Shown: piece by piece, positions 56,271-64,000 of the stretch
How positions within the stretch are numbered: the stretch's first letter is position 1
How the letters are laid out: each line of letters begins with the position of its first letter
Assembly: GCA_016194305.1 (NCBI GenBank)
Contig: JACQBW010000007.1
Location: forward strand, 1-64,000
DNA: 64,000 nucleotides
Reading direction: 5' to 3'
From: Nitrospirota bacterium
GTDB lineage: Bacteria; Nitrospirota; Nitrospiria; JACQBW01
Made by a program: the position numbers and the translations under genes
The notes under the pieces: model-generated
What the model saw: only the letters and a program-made list of their open reading frames with translations
Told to the model about the DNA's origin: nothing
The model's database searches: none

Positions 56271-56959
56271 TTTAACCTTTCTCCAAATAACGACCTGCCA
56301 ATCCGAATATGGGTCGCCCCTTCTTCAATGGCGACCTCAAAATCATCCGACATTCCCATAGAAAAGATCTGGCAAATCTTTCCAAGACGGGAATCCACTT
56401 CTTCGCCGAAACTTCTGAGCTTTCTGAAATAGGGACGTGAATCCTCCGGAACGGAACAACGAGGGGGTATTGTCATCAGGCCTCTTAGTTTAACATAGTT
56501 CAGCCGATTTATTCTATCGAGTTGCGATAAGAGCTCCCCCGAAGTGAATCCAGCCTTGGTCGTTTCCCCCGAAAGATTCATTTCGATCAGAATATCTTGG
56601 TGGGTCCCCTTTATTTCAGCCTGTCGGGAGATCTCTTCAGCGAGGTTCAATGAATCGACAGAATGTATCAGAGAAAAACGGCCGACTACCTGCCTGACTT
56701 TGTTCCGTTGCAGTTTACCAATAAAATGCCACTCGGGCGTGTAGCCTTTTGAACGGATCAAATCCATCCTGGGTAACGCTTCCTGGACCCGGTTTTCTCC
56801 CAAAATCTGAATTCCCTTTTGAAGAGACTCGATAACCTTTTCCGGGCTGACCGTTTTAGTGACGGCAACCAAATGGATATCGGAAACAGATCTTCCGCTT
56901 CGACGCGCCGACTCGGATATTTTGCGAGAGAGCAAATCAAGATTTGCTTTGACCGTCAT
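56267..56959 (-). CDS. yggS: YggS-type PLP homeostasis protein
   Basis: 230 aa. It is a single-domain alanine-racemase-like fold. The PLP Lys lies in LVAVTKTVSPEKV near residue 35; FIGKLQRNKVRQVVG and SMGMSDDFEVAIEEGATHIRIGRSLFG are diagnostic. It buffers PLP and has no racemase activity in studied members. It overlaps pgeF by 23 bp. Confidence 0.95.
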   Translation of the reverse strand: MTVKANLDLLSRKISESARRSGRSVSDIHLVAVTKTVSPEKVIESLQKGIQILGENRVQEALPRMDLIRSKGYTPEWHFIGKLQRNKVRQVVGRFSLIHSVDSLNLAEEISRQAEIKGTHQDILIEMNLSGETTKAGFTSGELLSQLDRINRLNYVKLRGLMTIPPRCSVPEDSRPYFRKLRSFGEEVDSRLGKICQIFSMGMSDDFEVAIEEGATHIRIGRSLFGERLN

Positions 56960-57662
56960 TTCTCAATCCAATTCCACTGATGATCCGTCTGTTTCCTCCC
57001 TTTTCCCTGCGAAATGAAGGAAGTAGATCGGCATGACAGAAAGTACAAGCTTCGCTCCAGGCGACATGGCTGTCCAAAACACCATTCTTTAACAATTGCC
57101 TTCGATTGATCTCATGAAGATTAAGCCGCATTTTGTCTTCCGAGGAGATAATCAGATCTTCCCAACTCGGATCGGCGCGACGAAAAAGAAGCGCCACATC
57201 CTCCTTAATATCAAAACAGCAGGCCTGAATGGCGGGACCCGATGTCACCCTGATCTCGGACGGTTTGCATTGAAAATGTTTCTCCATTTCCTCAATAGCA
57301 GCGCCGCATATATTAAACAAAGTGCCCTTCCATCCCGCATGAATTGCAGCAACAACCCTTTTCACCGGATCATACAAAAGGATTGGAAGGCAATCGGCCG
57401 AATAGACGGTCATGACCAAACCCGGTTCATCCGTCATCAGTCCGTCGTAGGGATACTGAACATATTCCGATCCTGCCAGGGAGCGAATCAGCTCCGGCCG
57501 GACCCGAAGGAGATCCTTCCCATGGACCTGTCTGACTCTGCACGTTAGCGACATGACCCCTGCGAGCAGAGCCGGATCTGAGACAAAAAAACAGTCGATC
57601 TGTTCCTTCGCCGTATCGAGATCACAAAACGATTTGTTCCCCGGGAGAGGGCCTGGAGACAT
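56937..57662 (-). CDS. pgeF: Purine nucleoside phosphorylase / YfiH-type (laccase-domain) protein
   Basis: 241 aa. The family's zinc site is visible as VRQVHGKDLL, YSADCLPILLYDPVKRVVAAIHAGWKG and GPAIQACCFDI. Family members act on purine nucleosides or remove mis-incorporated L-Ser from peptidoglycan precursors; the place after ftsZ suits the second. It starts 6 nt after ftsZ ends. Confidence 0.92.
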   Translation of the reverse strand: MSPGPLPGNKSFCDLDTAKEQIDCFFVSDPALLAGVMSLTCRVRQVHGKDLLRVRPELIRSLAGSEYVQYPYDGLMTDEPGLVMTVYSADCLPILLYDPVKRVVAAIHAGWKGTLFNICGAAIEEMEKHFQCKPSEIRVTSGPAIQACCFDIKEDVALLFRRADPSWEDLIISSEDKMRLNLHEINRRQLLKNGVLDSHVAWSEACTFCHADLLPSFRREKGGNRRIISGIGLRNDGQSKS

Positions 57663-57668
57663 TTTTAA

Positions 57669-58823
57669 CTAAAACTTTTTGTTCCGAAGAAAAGCGGGAA
57701 GATCCCACTCATCTTCCTCGACACGCACTTCGACCTTAGGAAGCTGCGGCGAGCGGGCTCGGATAAAGGCCGGGGCATCAAGAGGTTTCTCCGGTTCGCG
57801 GACAGGACTTTCAACCCCTGAAACCGTTCTTGTCTCCTGGATTCTCGGTTCAGGAACAGCCAGTTTTCGCTCAAATCCGGTCGCAATAACCGTAACGACC
57901 AGTTCGTCTGAGAACTCTTCATTGATCACGGAACCAAAGATGATGTTCGCATCGGGATCGGCTCCCTTCTGAATGATGGATGAGGCTTCTTCCACTTCGT
58001 GAAGGGACAGGTCTGGTCCGCCGGTAATATTGATCAAGATCCCCTGTGCACCTTCCACAGATCCATCATCCAGCAGGGGGCTATTTACCGCCTTTTGAGC
58101 CGCTTCTGCGGCACGATTGGGACCGGACGCCCTTCCCATCCCCATGACGGCCCTGCCGTTATAGGACATGATGGTTCGAACGTCCGCAAAATCTACATTG
58201 ATCAAACCCGGTGTCGTGATGAGATCGGCGATTCCATGCACTGCCTGATGCAGAACATCGTCGGCAATTTTAAAAGCCGAAGTGAGGGGCGTTGTTTTTT
58301 CTACCAATCCAAGTATTTTCTGATTGGGAATGGCGATAAGCGTATCCGCATTTAATTTAAGTTCTAGAATTCCTTCGTCCGCCCGGTGGGCTCTCTTGGA
58401 TCCCTCAAATGAAAAAGGACGCGTCACGACCGCGACCGTCAGCGCGCCCAGCTCCCTTGCGATATGAGCTATGACCGGAGCCGCTCCTGTACCCGTGCCT
58501 CCACCCATTCCGGCTGTCACAAATACCATATCCGCGCCCATAAGAAGCTCTCTGATCTTGTCAGAGTCCTCCAGTGCGGCCTCCCTTCCAATATGAGGAT
58601 TGGCGCCCGCTCCCAGACCTTTGGTCAACTTGCTTCCGATTTGAAGTTTTTGCGGTGCCATCGAAAGGCCCATGGCCTGGATATCGGTATTGACGGCGAT
58701 AAATTCAACGCCTTCCAGATGACTCAGTATCATGGTATTCACCGCATTACATCCTCCTCCGCCCACACCGATTACTTTTATTTTTGCAGATTTGGACTCC
58801 TGATTTTCTTCAAATAAAAACAT
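57669..58823 (-). CDS. ftsZ: Cell division GTPase FtsZ
   Basis: 384 aa from the ATG at 58823, which follows a GGGGG Shine-Dalgarno. The same frame runs open to 59150, but those residues are Arg-rich and unlike FtsZ. It has [15 protein letters not shown], the tubulin signature [22 protein letters not shown] (T7 loop region) and the conserved C-terminal peptide [13 protein letters not shown] that binds FtsA. Confidence 0.97.
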   Translation of the reverse strand: MFLFEENQESKSAKIKVIGVGGGGCNAVNTMILSHLEGVEFIAVNTDIQAMGLSMAPQKLQIGSKLTKGLGAGANPHIGREAALEDSDKIRELLMGADMVFVTAGMGGGTGTGAAPVIAHIARELGALTVAVVTRPFSFEGSKRAHRADEGILELKLNADTLIAIPNQKILGLVEKTTPLTSAFKIADDVLHQAVHGIADLITTPGLINVDFADVRTIMSYNGRAVMGMGRASGPNRAAEAAQKAVNSPLLDDGSVEGAQGILINITGGPDLSLHEVEEASSIIQKGADPDANIIFGSVINEEFSDELVVTVIATGFERKLAVPEPRIQETRTVSGVESPVREPEKPLDAPAFIRARSPQLPKVEVRVEEDEWDLPAFLRNKKF

Positions 58824-58864
58824 AATTTGTCCCCCTGTTCTTAGGCGTGCCGTTGATTTTGTCA

Positions 58865-60085
58865 TTAAAAAAGTTCTTTGATCCATTCCCTTAATTTTCC
58901 CGTCAGGTGCCCGTTTTGCCCTACAGGTTGCTCCGGCTTTTCCCGGGTCCTGACGGAATGAAGTATCAGACCGACTCCCGTAGCATACATCGGACTTCGC
59001 ACCACATCTGCGACTCCCCCGATATCGATCGGAAACCCGATCCGAACGGGCAAATCCAGCACCTTCTCCGCAATTTCTGACAGGCCTTCCATCATGGCTG
59101 TCCCGCCTGTAATCACCAATCCGGATGCCGCCATTTCCTTCTGTCCGCACTTCTTAATCTCCTGAGAAACCAGATTAAAAATTTCTGTAACGCGGGACTC
59201 AACGATGTCTGACATGAACTGACCTGACAGGATTCGGGGCGTCCTCCCACCGACACTTGGAACTTCAATCGGTATCTCAGCGCCACTTTCCCTATTTAAT
59301 GCACATCCATATCTAATTTTTATTTTCTCCGCTTCCGCAATCGGTGTTCTCAAACCCACGGCAATATCATTGGTGATATGGTTCCCGCCGATAGGAATGA
59401 CGGCCGTGTGCCAGATGCTTCCGTTTCGGAAGACAGCGATGTCGGTTGTCCCGCCGCCGATATCGACAAGAATGACCCCCAATTCCTTTTCTTCGTCAAA
59501 CAGTACGGATTCGCTCGAGGCCATCGGTTGAAGAATCAGCTCAGAGACATCCAAACCTGCCCTCTGAATACTCTTGGTGATATTCTGAGAAGAAGTAACC
59601 GCACCGGTAATAATATGGACTTCAGCCTCCAGTCGAACCCCCGACATTCCCATGGGATCCTTGATCCCGTCCTGGTCGTCCACCGTAAAGGTCTGAGGCA
59701 AGATATGAAGTATTTCACGATCTTGAGGTATCGCCACCGCTTTTGCCGCGCTGATCACCCGCCTGATATCTGCCGCACCGACTTCATGTTCCTTGACAGC
59801 GATCACACCACGACTGTTAAACCCCTTGATGTGGCTTCCTGCAATTCCGGCATAGACCGAATTAATCTGGACACCTGCCATCAACTCCGCTTCGTCAATC
59901 GCCTTTCGGATCGCCTCGACCGTACTTTCAATATTGACAATCACTCCTTTTCGTATTCCGCTTGACGGATGGGTGCCGATACCAATAATGTTGACCTTTT
60001 GAGAATCGACAACATCCGCGACGATCGCGCAGGTTTTGGTCGTTCCAATATCCAAACCGACTACTATCTTTTCACTCTTGCTCAT
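58865..60085 (-). CDS. ftsA: Cell division protein FtsA
   Basis: 406 aa. An actin-like ATPase that tethers FtsZ to the membrane. [17 protein letters not shown] starts it, with the SHS2 1C domain near 85-165, [14 protein letters not shown] near 205 and [12 protein letters not shown] near 320. The C-terminal amphipathic helix (LREWIKELF) is the membrane anchor. It is followed by ftsZ 41 bp on. Confidence 0.96.
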   Translation of the reverse strand: MSKSEKIVVGLDIGTTKTCAIVADVVDSQKVNIIGIGTHPSSGIRKGVIVNIESTVEAIRKAIDEAELMAGVQINSVYAGIAGSHIKGFNSRGVIAVKEHEVGAADIRRVISAAKAVAIPQDREILHILPQTFTVDDQDGIKDPMGMSGVRLEAEVHIITGAVTSSQNITKSIQRAGLDVSELILQPMASSESVLFDEEKELGVILVDIGGGTTDIAVFRNGSIWHTAVIPIGGNHITNDIAVGLRTPIAEAEKIKIRYGCALNRESGAEIPIEVPSVGGRTPRILSGQFMSDIVESRVTEIFNLVSQEIKKCGQKEMAASGLVITGGTAMMEGLSEIAEKVLDLPVRIGFPIDIGGVADVVRSPMYATGVGLILHSVRTREKPEQPVGQNGHLTGKLREWIKELF

Positions 60086-60165
60086 GGGCGTCCCTCGACA
60101 TGATAGTTTCCGTCTCTCCTGAAAATAGAATAAAATAAAGTTTATCTGGAATCATAGCATCCGAC

Positions 60166-60948
60166 TCACGCTTTCTCCTTCACCGGCCTGACAATCACTT
60201 TGCCCGTGTAACGTAAATCGACATTTTCGATGACGATATCCCTGGCGAGGAGATCATTTCGAATGGCTAGAAACCTGAGCCACTGTTGAGCCGAATAGGG
60301 GCAGCGAAAAAGAAAGGAAGTCCCGCCGATGGTTGCCTCCAGATCATCTTCTGATTGAAGGACAATCCGGGTCAAATCTTCTCTTTCAATAAGAAAATTT
60401 GGTTTCATTGTAGATTTAATAAATTCGACTCCCCTTTGGACTTTTCTGACCTCCTTTTCGTCTCCTCGAAAAAACCTGGAGAGAAGAACACCTTTGATTT
60501 CGGGGAGTCCTTTTCCACCCGTTGTATCCCGGGTGATCGTTTTCCCTTCCTGGTCCAGCAAATAGACTTCACCTCCATCCCGGATGAATGAAATGGGCGT
60601 TTTTTCGTCGATTCGGATCTCGACTCTGTCGGGAAAATGCCTTTTCAATTGAACAGATTTGATCCAGGGTTCGGATTCAAGGCGACGGCGATATTCATCC
60701 AGATCGATTTTCAACAAAGATTGCTCCCGAATATTTCCGAGGTACGGATTGAGCTGATTTTCTGTAAGTCGGTTCAATCCCTGAAAGTCAATTTCGTGGA
60801 TTCTGAAATAGGACGAAGTATCTAACCAGTCCATAAGCGATTCTCCGCCCGCAATCCCCAACAGGACCAGGAATAGAATAAATATCGCTTTTACGGTGAT
60901 CCCTAACAGGTGTCGCTTTTTTTTGCGGTTCTGTTGCCTTTTATTCAT
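60166..60948 (-). CDS. ftsQ: Cell division protein FtsQ
   Basis: 260 aa. A basic cytoplasmic tail (MNKRQQNRKKKRH), one membrane helix (VKAIFILFLVLLGIAGG), a POTRA domain (FRIHEIDFQGLNRLTENQL) and a FtsQ beta domain (WIKSVQLKRHFPDRVEIRIDEKTPISFI). It is a periplasmic connector of the divisome. It lies between ddl and ftsA. Confidence 0.93.
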   Translation of the reverse strand: MNKRQQNRKKKRHLLGITVKAIFILFLVLLGIAGGESLMDWLDTSSYFRIHEIDFQGLNRLTENQLNPYLGNIREQSLLKIDLDEYRRRLESEPWIKSVQLKRHFPDRVEIRIDEKTPISFIRDGGEVYLLDQEGKTITRDTTGGKGLPEIKGVLLSRFFRGDEKEVRKVQRGVEFIKSTMKPNFLIEREDLTRIVLQSEDDLEATIGGTSFLFRCPYSAQQWLRFLAIRNDLLARDIVIENVDLRYTGKVIVRPVKEKA

Positions 60949-60973
60949 TCTAAACGCAGAATTGACTTTTTTC

Positions 60974-61897
60974 TTACTTTTTCTGAAGAGCAGAGGACAA
61001 TATCCTTTCTACCAGTCGGTCAAAGGAAATCCCGGCACCGCGAGCGATTTCCGGAAGAAGACTGGTTTCTGTCATTCCGGGAAGGGTATTCACTTCCAGT
61101 AAGAACGGCTGCTGATTGCGATCAAGAAGGAAATCGACACGGCTATATCCTTCGCATCCGATCGCCCGATGAGCGGCCAGGCCCAGCTGCATCAGTCTAA
61201 TCGCAATGTCCTCGGGCAAAGGAGCGGGATAAATATGCTCTGACATGCCAGGGACGTACTTCGCCGTGTAATCATAAAACTTTCGCTGAGTTCGGATCTC
61301 TATGATTCCAAGTGGTGAATCTTCAAGTATTCCCACTTGAAGTTCCCTCCCTCGAATATAAGGTTCTATGAGGATTTCGGAATCATAGAGAAAGGCTTCG
61401 GTGAATGCCTCCTGTAGTCCCTCCTGGTTTTCTACAATCGAAACTCCGACGCTCGATCCTTCGCGACACGGCTTGACCACCCAAGGTTCGCCAAAAGAAA
61501 GAACCGAAGGCGCGAATGTTTTCTGATCTCGGCACGATAGTAGAAAGAACTCTGGCACCGGAAGGCGATGGAACATAAATATTTTTCGCGATGCGACCTT
61601 ATCCATTCCCAAAGCGCTGGACAAGACTCCAGATCCCGTATAGGGAATTCCCAATGTTTCAAGTAAGCCCTGAATGGTGCCGTCTTCGCCCCCTTTGCCA
61701 TGAAGCCCGTTAAATACAATTTCTATCGATTCCTTTTCTAAAAGAGCGCAAATGGATCGGCTCATTGGAATCTGAACCGCGTCATACCCGTTCCTCAAGA
61801 GCGCCTTTAAAATAGCCGTACCCGTCTTCATTGACACTTCAGCTTCGGCGGAATCGCCTCCCATCAGGACTCCGATTTTCTTAGGTGTGAGCGGCAT
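60974..61897 (-). CDS. ddl: D-alanine--D-alanine ligase
   Basis: About 307 aa from ATG 61897; a TTG at 61909 would add four residues. ATP-grasp blocks are IGVLMGGDSAEAEVSMKTG, FNGLHGKGGEDGTIQGLLE, PYTGSGVLSSALGMDK, VVKPCREGSSVGVSIV, YSRVDFLLDRNQQPFLLEVN and the TLPGMTETSLLPEIA end. It overlaps murB by 17 bp. Confidence 0.96.
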   Translation of the reverse strand: MPLTPKKIGVLMGGDSAEAEVSMKTGTAILKALLRNGYDAVQIPMSRSICALLEKESIEIVFNGLHGKGGEDGTIQGLLETLGIPYTGSGVLSSALGMDKVASRKIFMFHRLPVPEFFLLSCRDQKTFAPSVLSFGEPWVVKPCREGSSVGVSIVENQEGLQEAFTEAFLYDSEILIEPYIRGRELQVGILEDSPLGIIEIRTQRKFYDYTAKYVPGMSEHIYPAPLPEDIAIRLMQLGLAAHRAIGCEGYSRVDFLLDRNQQPFLLEVNTLPGMTETSLLPEIARGAGISFDRLVERILSSALQKK

Positions 61898-62801
61898 CGG
61901 TTCCCACAATTCGTGCTTCGAGTTCTAAAGCGATTCCTTTTCTCTCTTCCACCGTTTTTCCCGCAAGTCTGATCAATTGGAGAATATCTTTCGAAGTCGC
62001 TGAGCCTTTATTGATAATGAAATTGGCATGTTTTTCGGATATTTGAGCGCCTCCGATCTGAATTCCCTTTAAACCCACCTCTTCGATCAGTTGGCCCGCA
62101 AATCCTCCCGGGGGATTTTTGAATATCGAGCCGACATTTGGATAAGATAGCGGCTGAGTCTCTCTTCTTCTTTTTAAAAACTGTGCCAGTCTTTCCTGAA
62201 TTTCATGTTTCGACGCAGGCTCCAATCGAAAGCCGCCTCCAAGAATGATACCGTTCGGAAAGCGGGACGACCGGTAGCCGAAATGAGCTTCCTTTCGTCG
62301 CATGGTTATCATTTTTCCCTTCAAATTCAAGATCTGAATAAATTCGACCAGGCCAGATATCTCGCATCCCGGAACACCGGCATTCATTTTTAGTGCGCCT
62401 CCGACACTTCCGGGAATCGAGCTGAGAAATTCGAATCCAGACAATGATTCATCCAAGGCGTATTTAATGAGGCGTGGCAGGAGGACCCCGGATTCGGCAA
62501 ATACGAGGTCCTGTTCCTGTCGTTCAATACCATTGAGATGACTGAGTTTGATCACAATTCCCCTGATACCCCCGTCGCGAACGATCAGGTTGGACCCGGC
62601 GCCCAATATGAAGAAGGGGATCTTTTCGGTTCCAATTTTCTTAAAGAGCAATATGAGATCGTTCCGATCAGCCGGAAATACCACCACGTCTGCCAATCCT
62701 CCCGTTTTAAGAGAGGTATATTTCTTCAAAGGTTCCTGATACGTCACCTTACCTTTGAAATCTTTCAAAATTCCTTCCAGTTTCTTCAGGAGTTCAGACA
62801 T
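61881..62801 (-). CDS. murB: UDP-N-acetylenolpyruvoylglucosamine reductase
   Basis: 306 aa. The FAD-binding domain carries YTSLKTGGLADVVVFPAD, LGAGSNLIVRDGGIRG and the FLSSIPGSVGGALKMNAGVPG block. The C-terminal part has the Ser in YPNVGSIFKNPPGGFAGQLIEE and HANFIINKGSATSKDI, typical of the type II enzyme. It overlaps the end of murC by 16 bp. Confidence 0.95.
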   Translation of the reverse strand: MSELLKKLEGILKDFKGKVTYQEPLKKYTSLKTGGLADVVVFPADRNDLILLFKKIGTEKIPFFILGAGSNLIVRDGGIRGIVIKLSHLNGIERQEQDLVFAESGVLLPRLIKYALDESLSGFEFLSSIPGSVGGALKMNAGVPGCEISGLVEFIQILNLKGKMITMRRKEAHFGYRSSRFPNGIILGGGFRLEPASKHEIQERLAQFLKRRRETQPLSYPNVGSIFKNPPGGFAGQLIEEVGLKGIQIGGAQISEKHANFIINKGSATSKDILQLIRLAGKTVEERKGIALELEARIVGTDAAHT

Positions 62802-64000
62802 TGGAATATCTCCTCTCCCGCTTTCCAGATATCACCCGCTCCGAGCGTCAGCAAAAGATCATTCTCTTCCAAGAGGGGGACGACCACCTTTCCCCATTCG
62901 ATTTTCCTTGGGAAATACATCACCTGTCGATGACCGGATTTCTTGATTTTATTAAAGAAGGTCTCCCCCGAAATGCCCGGAATGGGAGGTTCCCCGGCGC
63001 CATAAATGTCGGTGACTAATAGAAGATCAGCCAGATCAAAAGAAGAGACAAATTCTTCCATCAAGTCCCGGCTTCGGGTATAGCGGTGTGGTTGAAAGAT
63101 GACCACCAGACGCCGCTTCCACCCTCTTTTGGCGGCCGCGAGGGTCGCCATAATCTCAGTCGGATGATGTCCGTAGTCGTCCACCACCATGACCTTTTTT
63201 CTTTCGCCAATGAGATGAAACCGGCGATCCGCGCCTCCAAACTCTGACAGGCCTTTTTGAATCATTGGAATTTCGACATCGAGCTCCAATCCCACGGCAA
63301 TCGAAGCTAAAGCATTTTTAATATTATGTATTCCAGGCACTTTTATTTTAAAAGTCCCGAGACTTTCACCGAATGCGGTCACATCAAATGAAGAACGCCA
63401 TTCGATCGATTCGATATTCGAAGCCTGTATATCGGACTGAGCGTGGAGTCCGCAGGTGACGACTCTTTTCTGGAGAAACGGGAACAGCGTTTGGTTAATG
63501 GGATCATCCAGACAAATCACAGAACAGCCATAAAAGGGGACTTTGTTCGCAAATTCCAGAAAGGCCTTTTTGATGCTCTCCAGATCTTGATAAAAATCAA
63601 GGTGTTCCCGATCGATGTTCGTGACCACGGCTATCGTAGGTGAAAGTTTGAGGAAAGAACCGTCGCTTTCATCGGCTTCTGCAACCAGGATATTACCCTG
63701 ACCTAATTTTGAATGGCCTCCGAACAAATTAAGTTTTCCTCCTATCACGGCTGTCGGGTCAAGTCCGCCCATTGCCAGGACCATGGCAATCATCGACGTG
63801 GTCGTGGTTTTACCATGCGAGCCGGCCACAGCGACACCATATTTCAAACGCATGAGTTCGGCCAGCATTTCTGCTCTCGGAATGACCGGAATCTTGAGTC
63901 GTCGAGCCTCCTCGATTTCCGGGTTCCCGCGATCGACTGCAGAAGAAACCACTACGACATGCGCTCCTTTGACCTGGGAAGGATGATGTCCTACATAGAT
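62786..64000 (-). CDS. murC: UDP-N-acetylmuramate--L-alanine ligase (5' end outside the window)
   Basis: 405 codons are in the window and the frame is open to base 64000 (IYVGHHPSQVKGAHVVVVSSAV), so about 50 N-terminal residues are missing. The P-loop VAGSHGKTTTTSMIAMVL, EADESDGSFLKLSP, TNIDREHLDFY and FQPHRYTRSRDLMEEF are clear. It adds L-Ala to UDP-MurNAc. The next upstream genes of the dcw cluster would lie beyond the edge. Confidence 0.96.
   Translation of the reverse strand: MYVGHHPSQVKGAHVVVVSSAVDRGNPEIEEARRLKIPVIPRAEMLAELMRLKYGVAVAGSHGKTTTTSMIAMVLAMGGLDPTAVIGGKLNLFGGHSKLGQGNILVAEADESDGSFLKLSPTIAVVTNIDREHLDFYQDLESIKKAFLEFANKVPFYGCSVICLDDPINQTLFPFLQKRVVTCGLHAQSDIQASNIESIEWRSSFDVTAFGESLGTFKIKVPGIHNIKNALASIAVGLELDVEIPMIQKGLSEFGGADRRFHLIGERKKVMVVDDYGHHPTEIMATLAAAKRGWKRRLVVIFQPHRYTRSRDLMEEFVSSFDLADLLLVTDIYGAGEPPIPGISGETFFNKIKKSGHRQVMYFPRKIEWGKVVVPLLEENDLLLTLGAGDIWKAGEEIFQCLNS

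Noticed and set aside
58824-59150. In-frame N-terminal extension of ftsZ giving a 493-aa product
   Set aside because: The added residues are Arg/Gly-rich, do not resemble FtsZ and overlap the end of ftsA; the ATG at 58823 has a good Shine-Dalgarno.

Overview
This window looks like chromosomal DNA of a Gram-negative bacterium, most likely a member of the Nitrospirota. No 16S rRNA gene is present, so that assignment is an inference. It rests on a complete Pup-proteasome operon outside Actinobacteria, an AprAB-type APS reductase beside a ferredoxin-type sulfite reductase and ATP sulfurylase, a cytochrome b fused to a c-type heme domain next to a Rieske gene, a monomeric isocitrate dehydrogenase, and a DivIVA gene downstream of a dcw cluster. 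I see no rRNA, tRNA, CRISPR array or prophage.

Layout. 1-1500: an IS110/IS1111-type insertion sequence with a long gene-free 3' tail. 1505-6081 (minus): monomeric IDH, then cytochrome b-c, Rieske protein and HU. 6284-7560 (plus): a small secreted protein and a sulfatase-modifying-factor-like protein. 7583-15354 (minus): two secreted type-1-copper proteins flanking a TPR protein, behind a giant six-cupredoxin multicopper oxidase. The oxidase is broken by a frameshift exactly where its first copper-binding HxH motif should be. 15606-18172: a sigma54 two-component pair just upstream. 18277-19617: a CorC/HlyC-type membrane protein.

19759-27047 (plus): a sulfate reduction operon: promoter, hairpin-rich leader, aprA, aprB, sulfite reductase fused to TusA, a TrpD2-like gene and sat. 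Two copies of a hairpin repeat lie in it, one after aprA and one after sat. 27211-30125: anmK, an EamA transporter that appears to start at ATT, and thiD. 30153-37521 (minus): a metallopeptidase and pafA, prcA, prcB, pup, dop and the ARC/Mpa ATPase. 37643-40217: thiS-thiG-thiE on the minus strand, divergent from a Thi4-type thiazole synthase. 40235-46097: a Zn/Cd-type P-ATPase and an FHA-kinase-FHA cluster. 46203-49134: PEP carboxylase with a clear promoter. 49231-49638: a small HExxH protein.

49823-64000 (all minus, transcribed from the right edge inward): a cell-wall and division supercluster: murC (cut by the window edge), murB, ddl, ftsQ, ftsA, ftsZ, pgeF, yggS, proC, yggT, divIVA, a penicillin-binding transpeptidase, mpl, a beta-lactamase-fold hydrolase and ldcA. 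With anmK, this gives several steps of peptidoglycan recycling beside the synthesis genes.

The most unusual features are the lesion in the giant multicopper oxidase, the sulfite reductase with two apparently complete siroheme-FeS motifs plus a TusA tail, the structured leader and paired repeats of the sulfate operon, and two parallel thiazole routes, one with a ThiS extended past its GG and the other with a predicted leaderless transcript.
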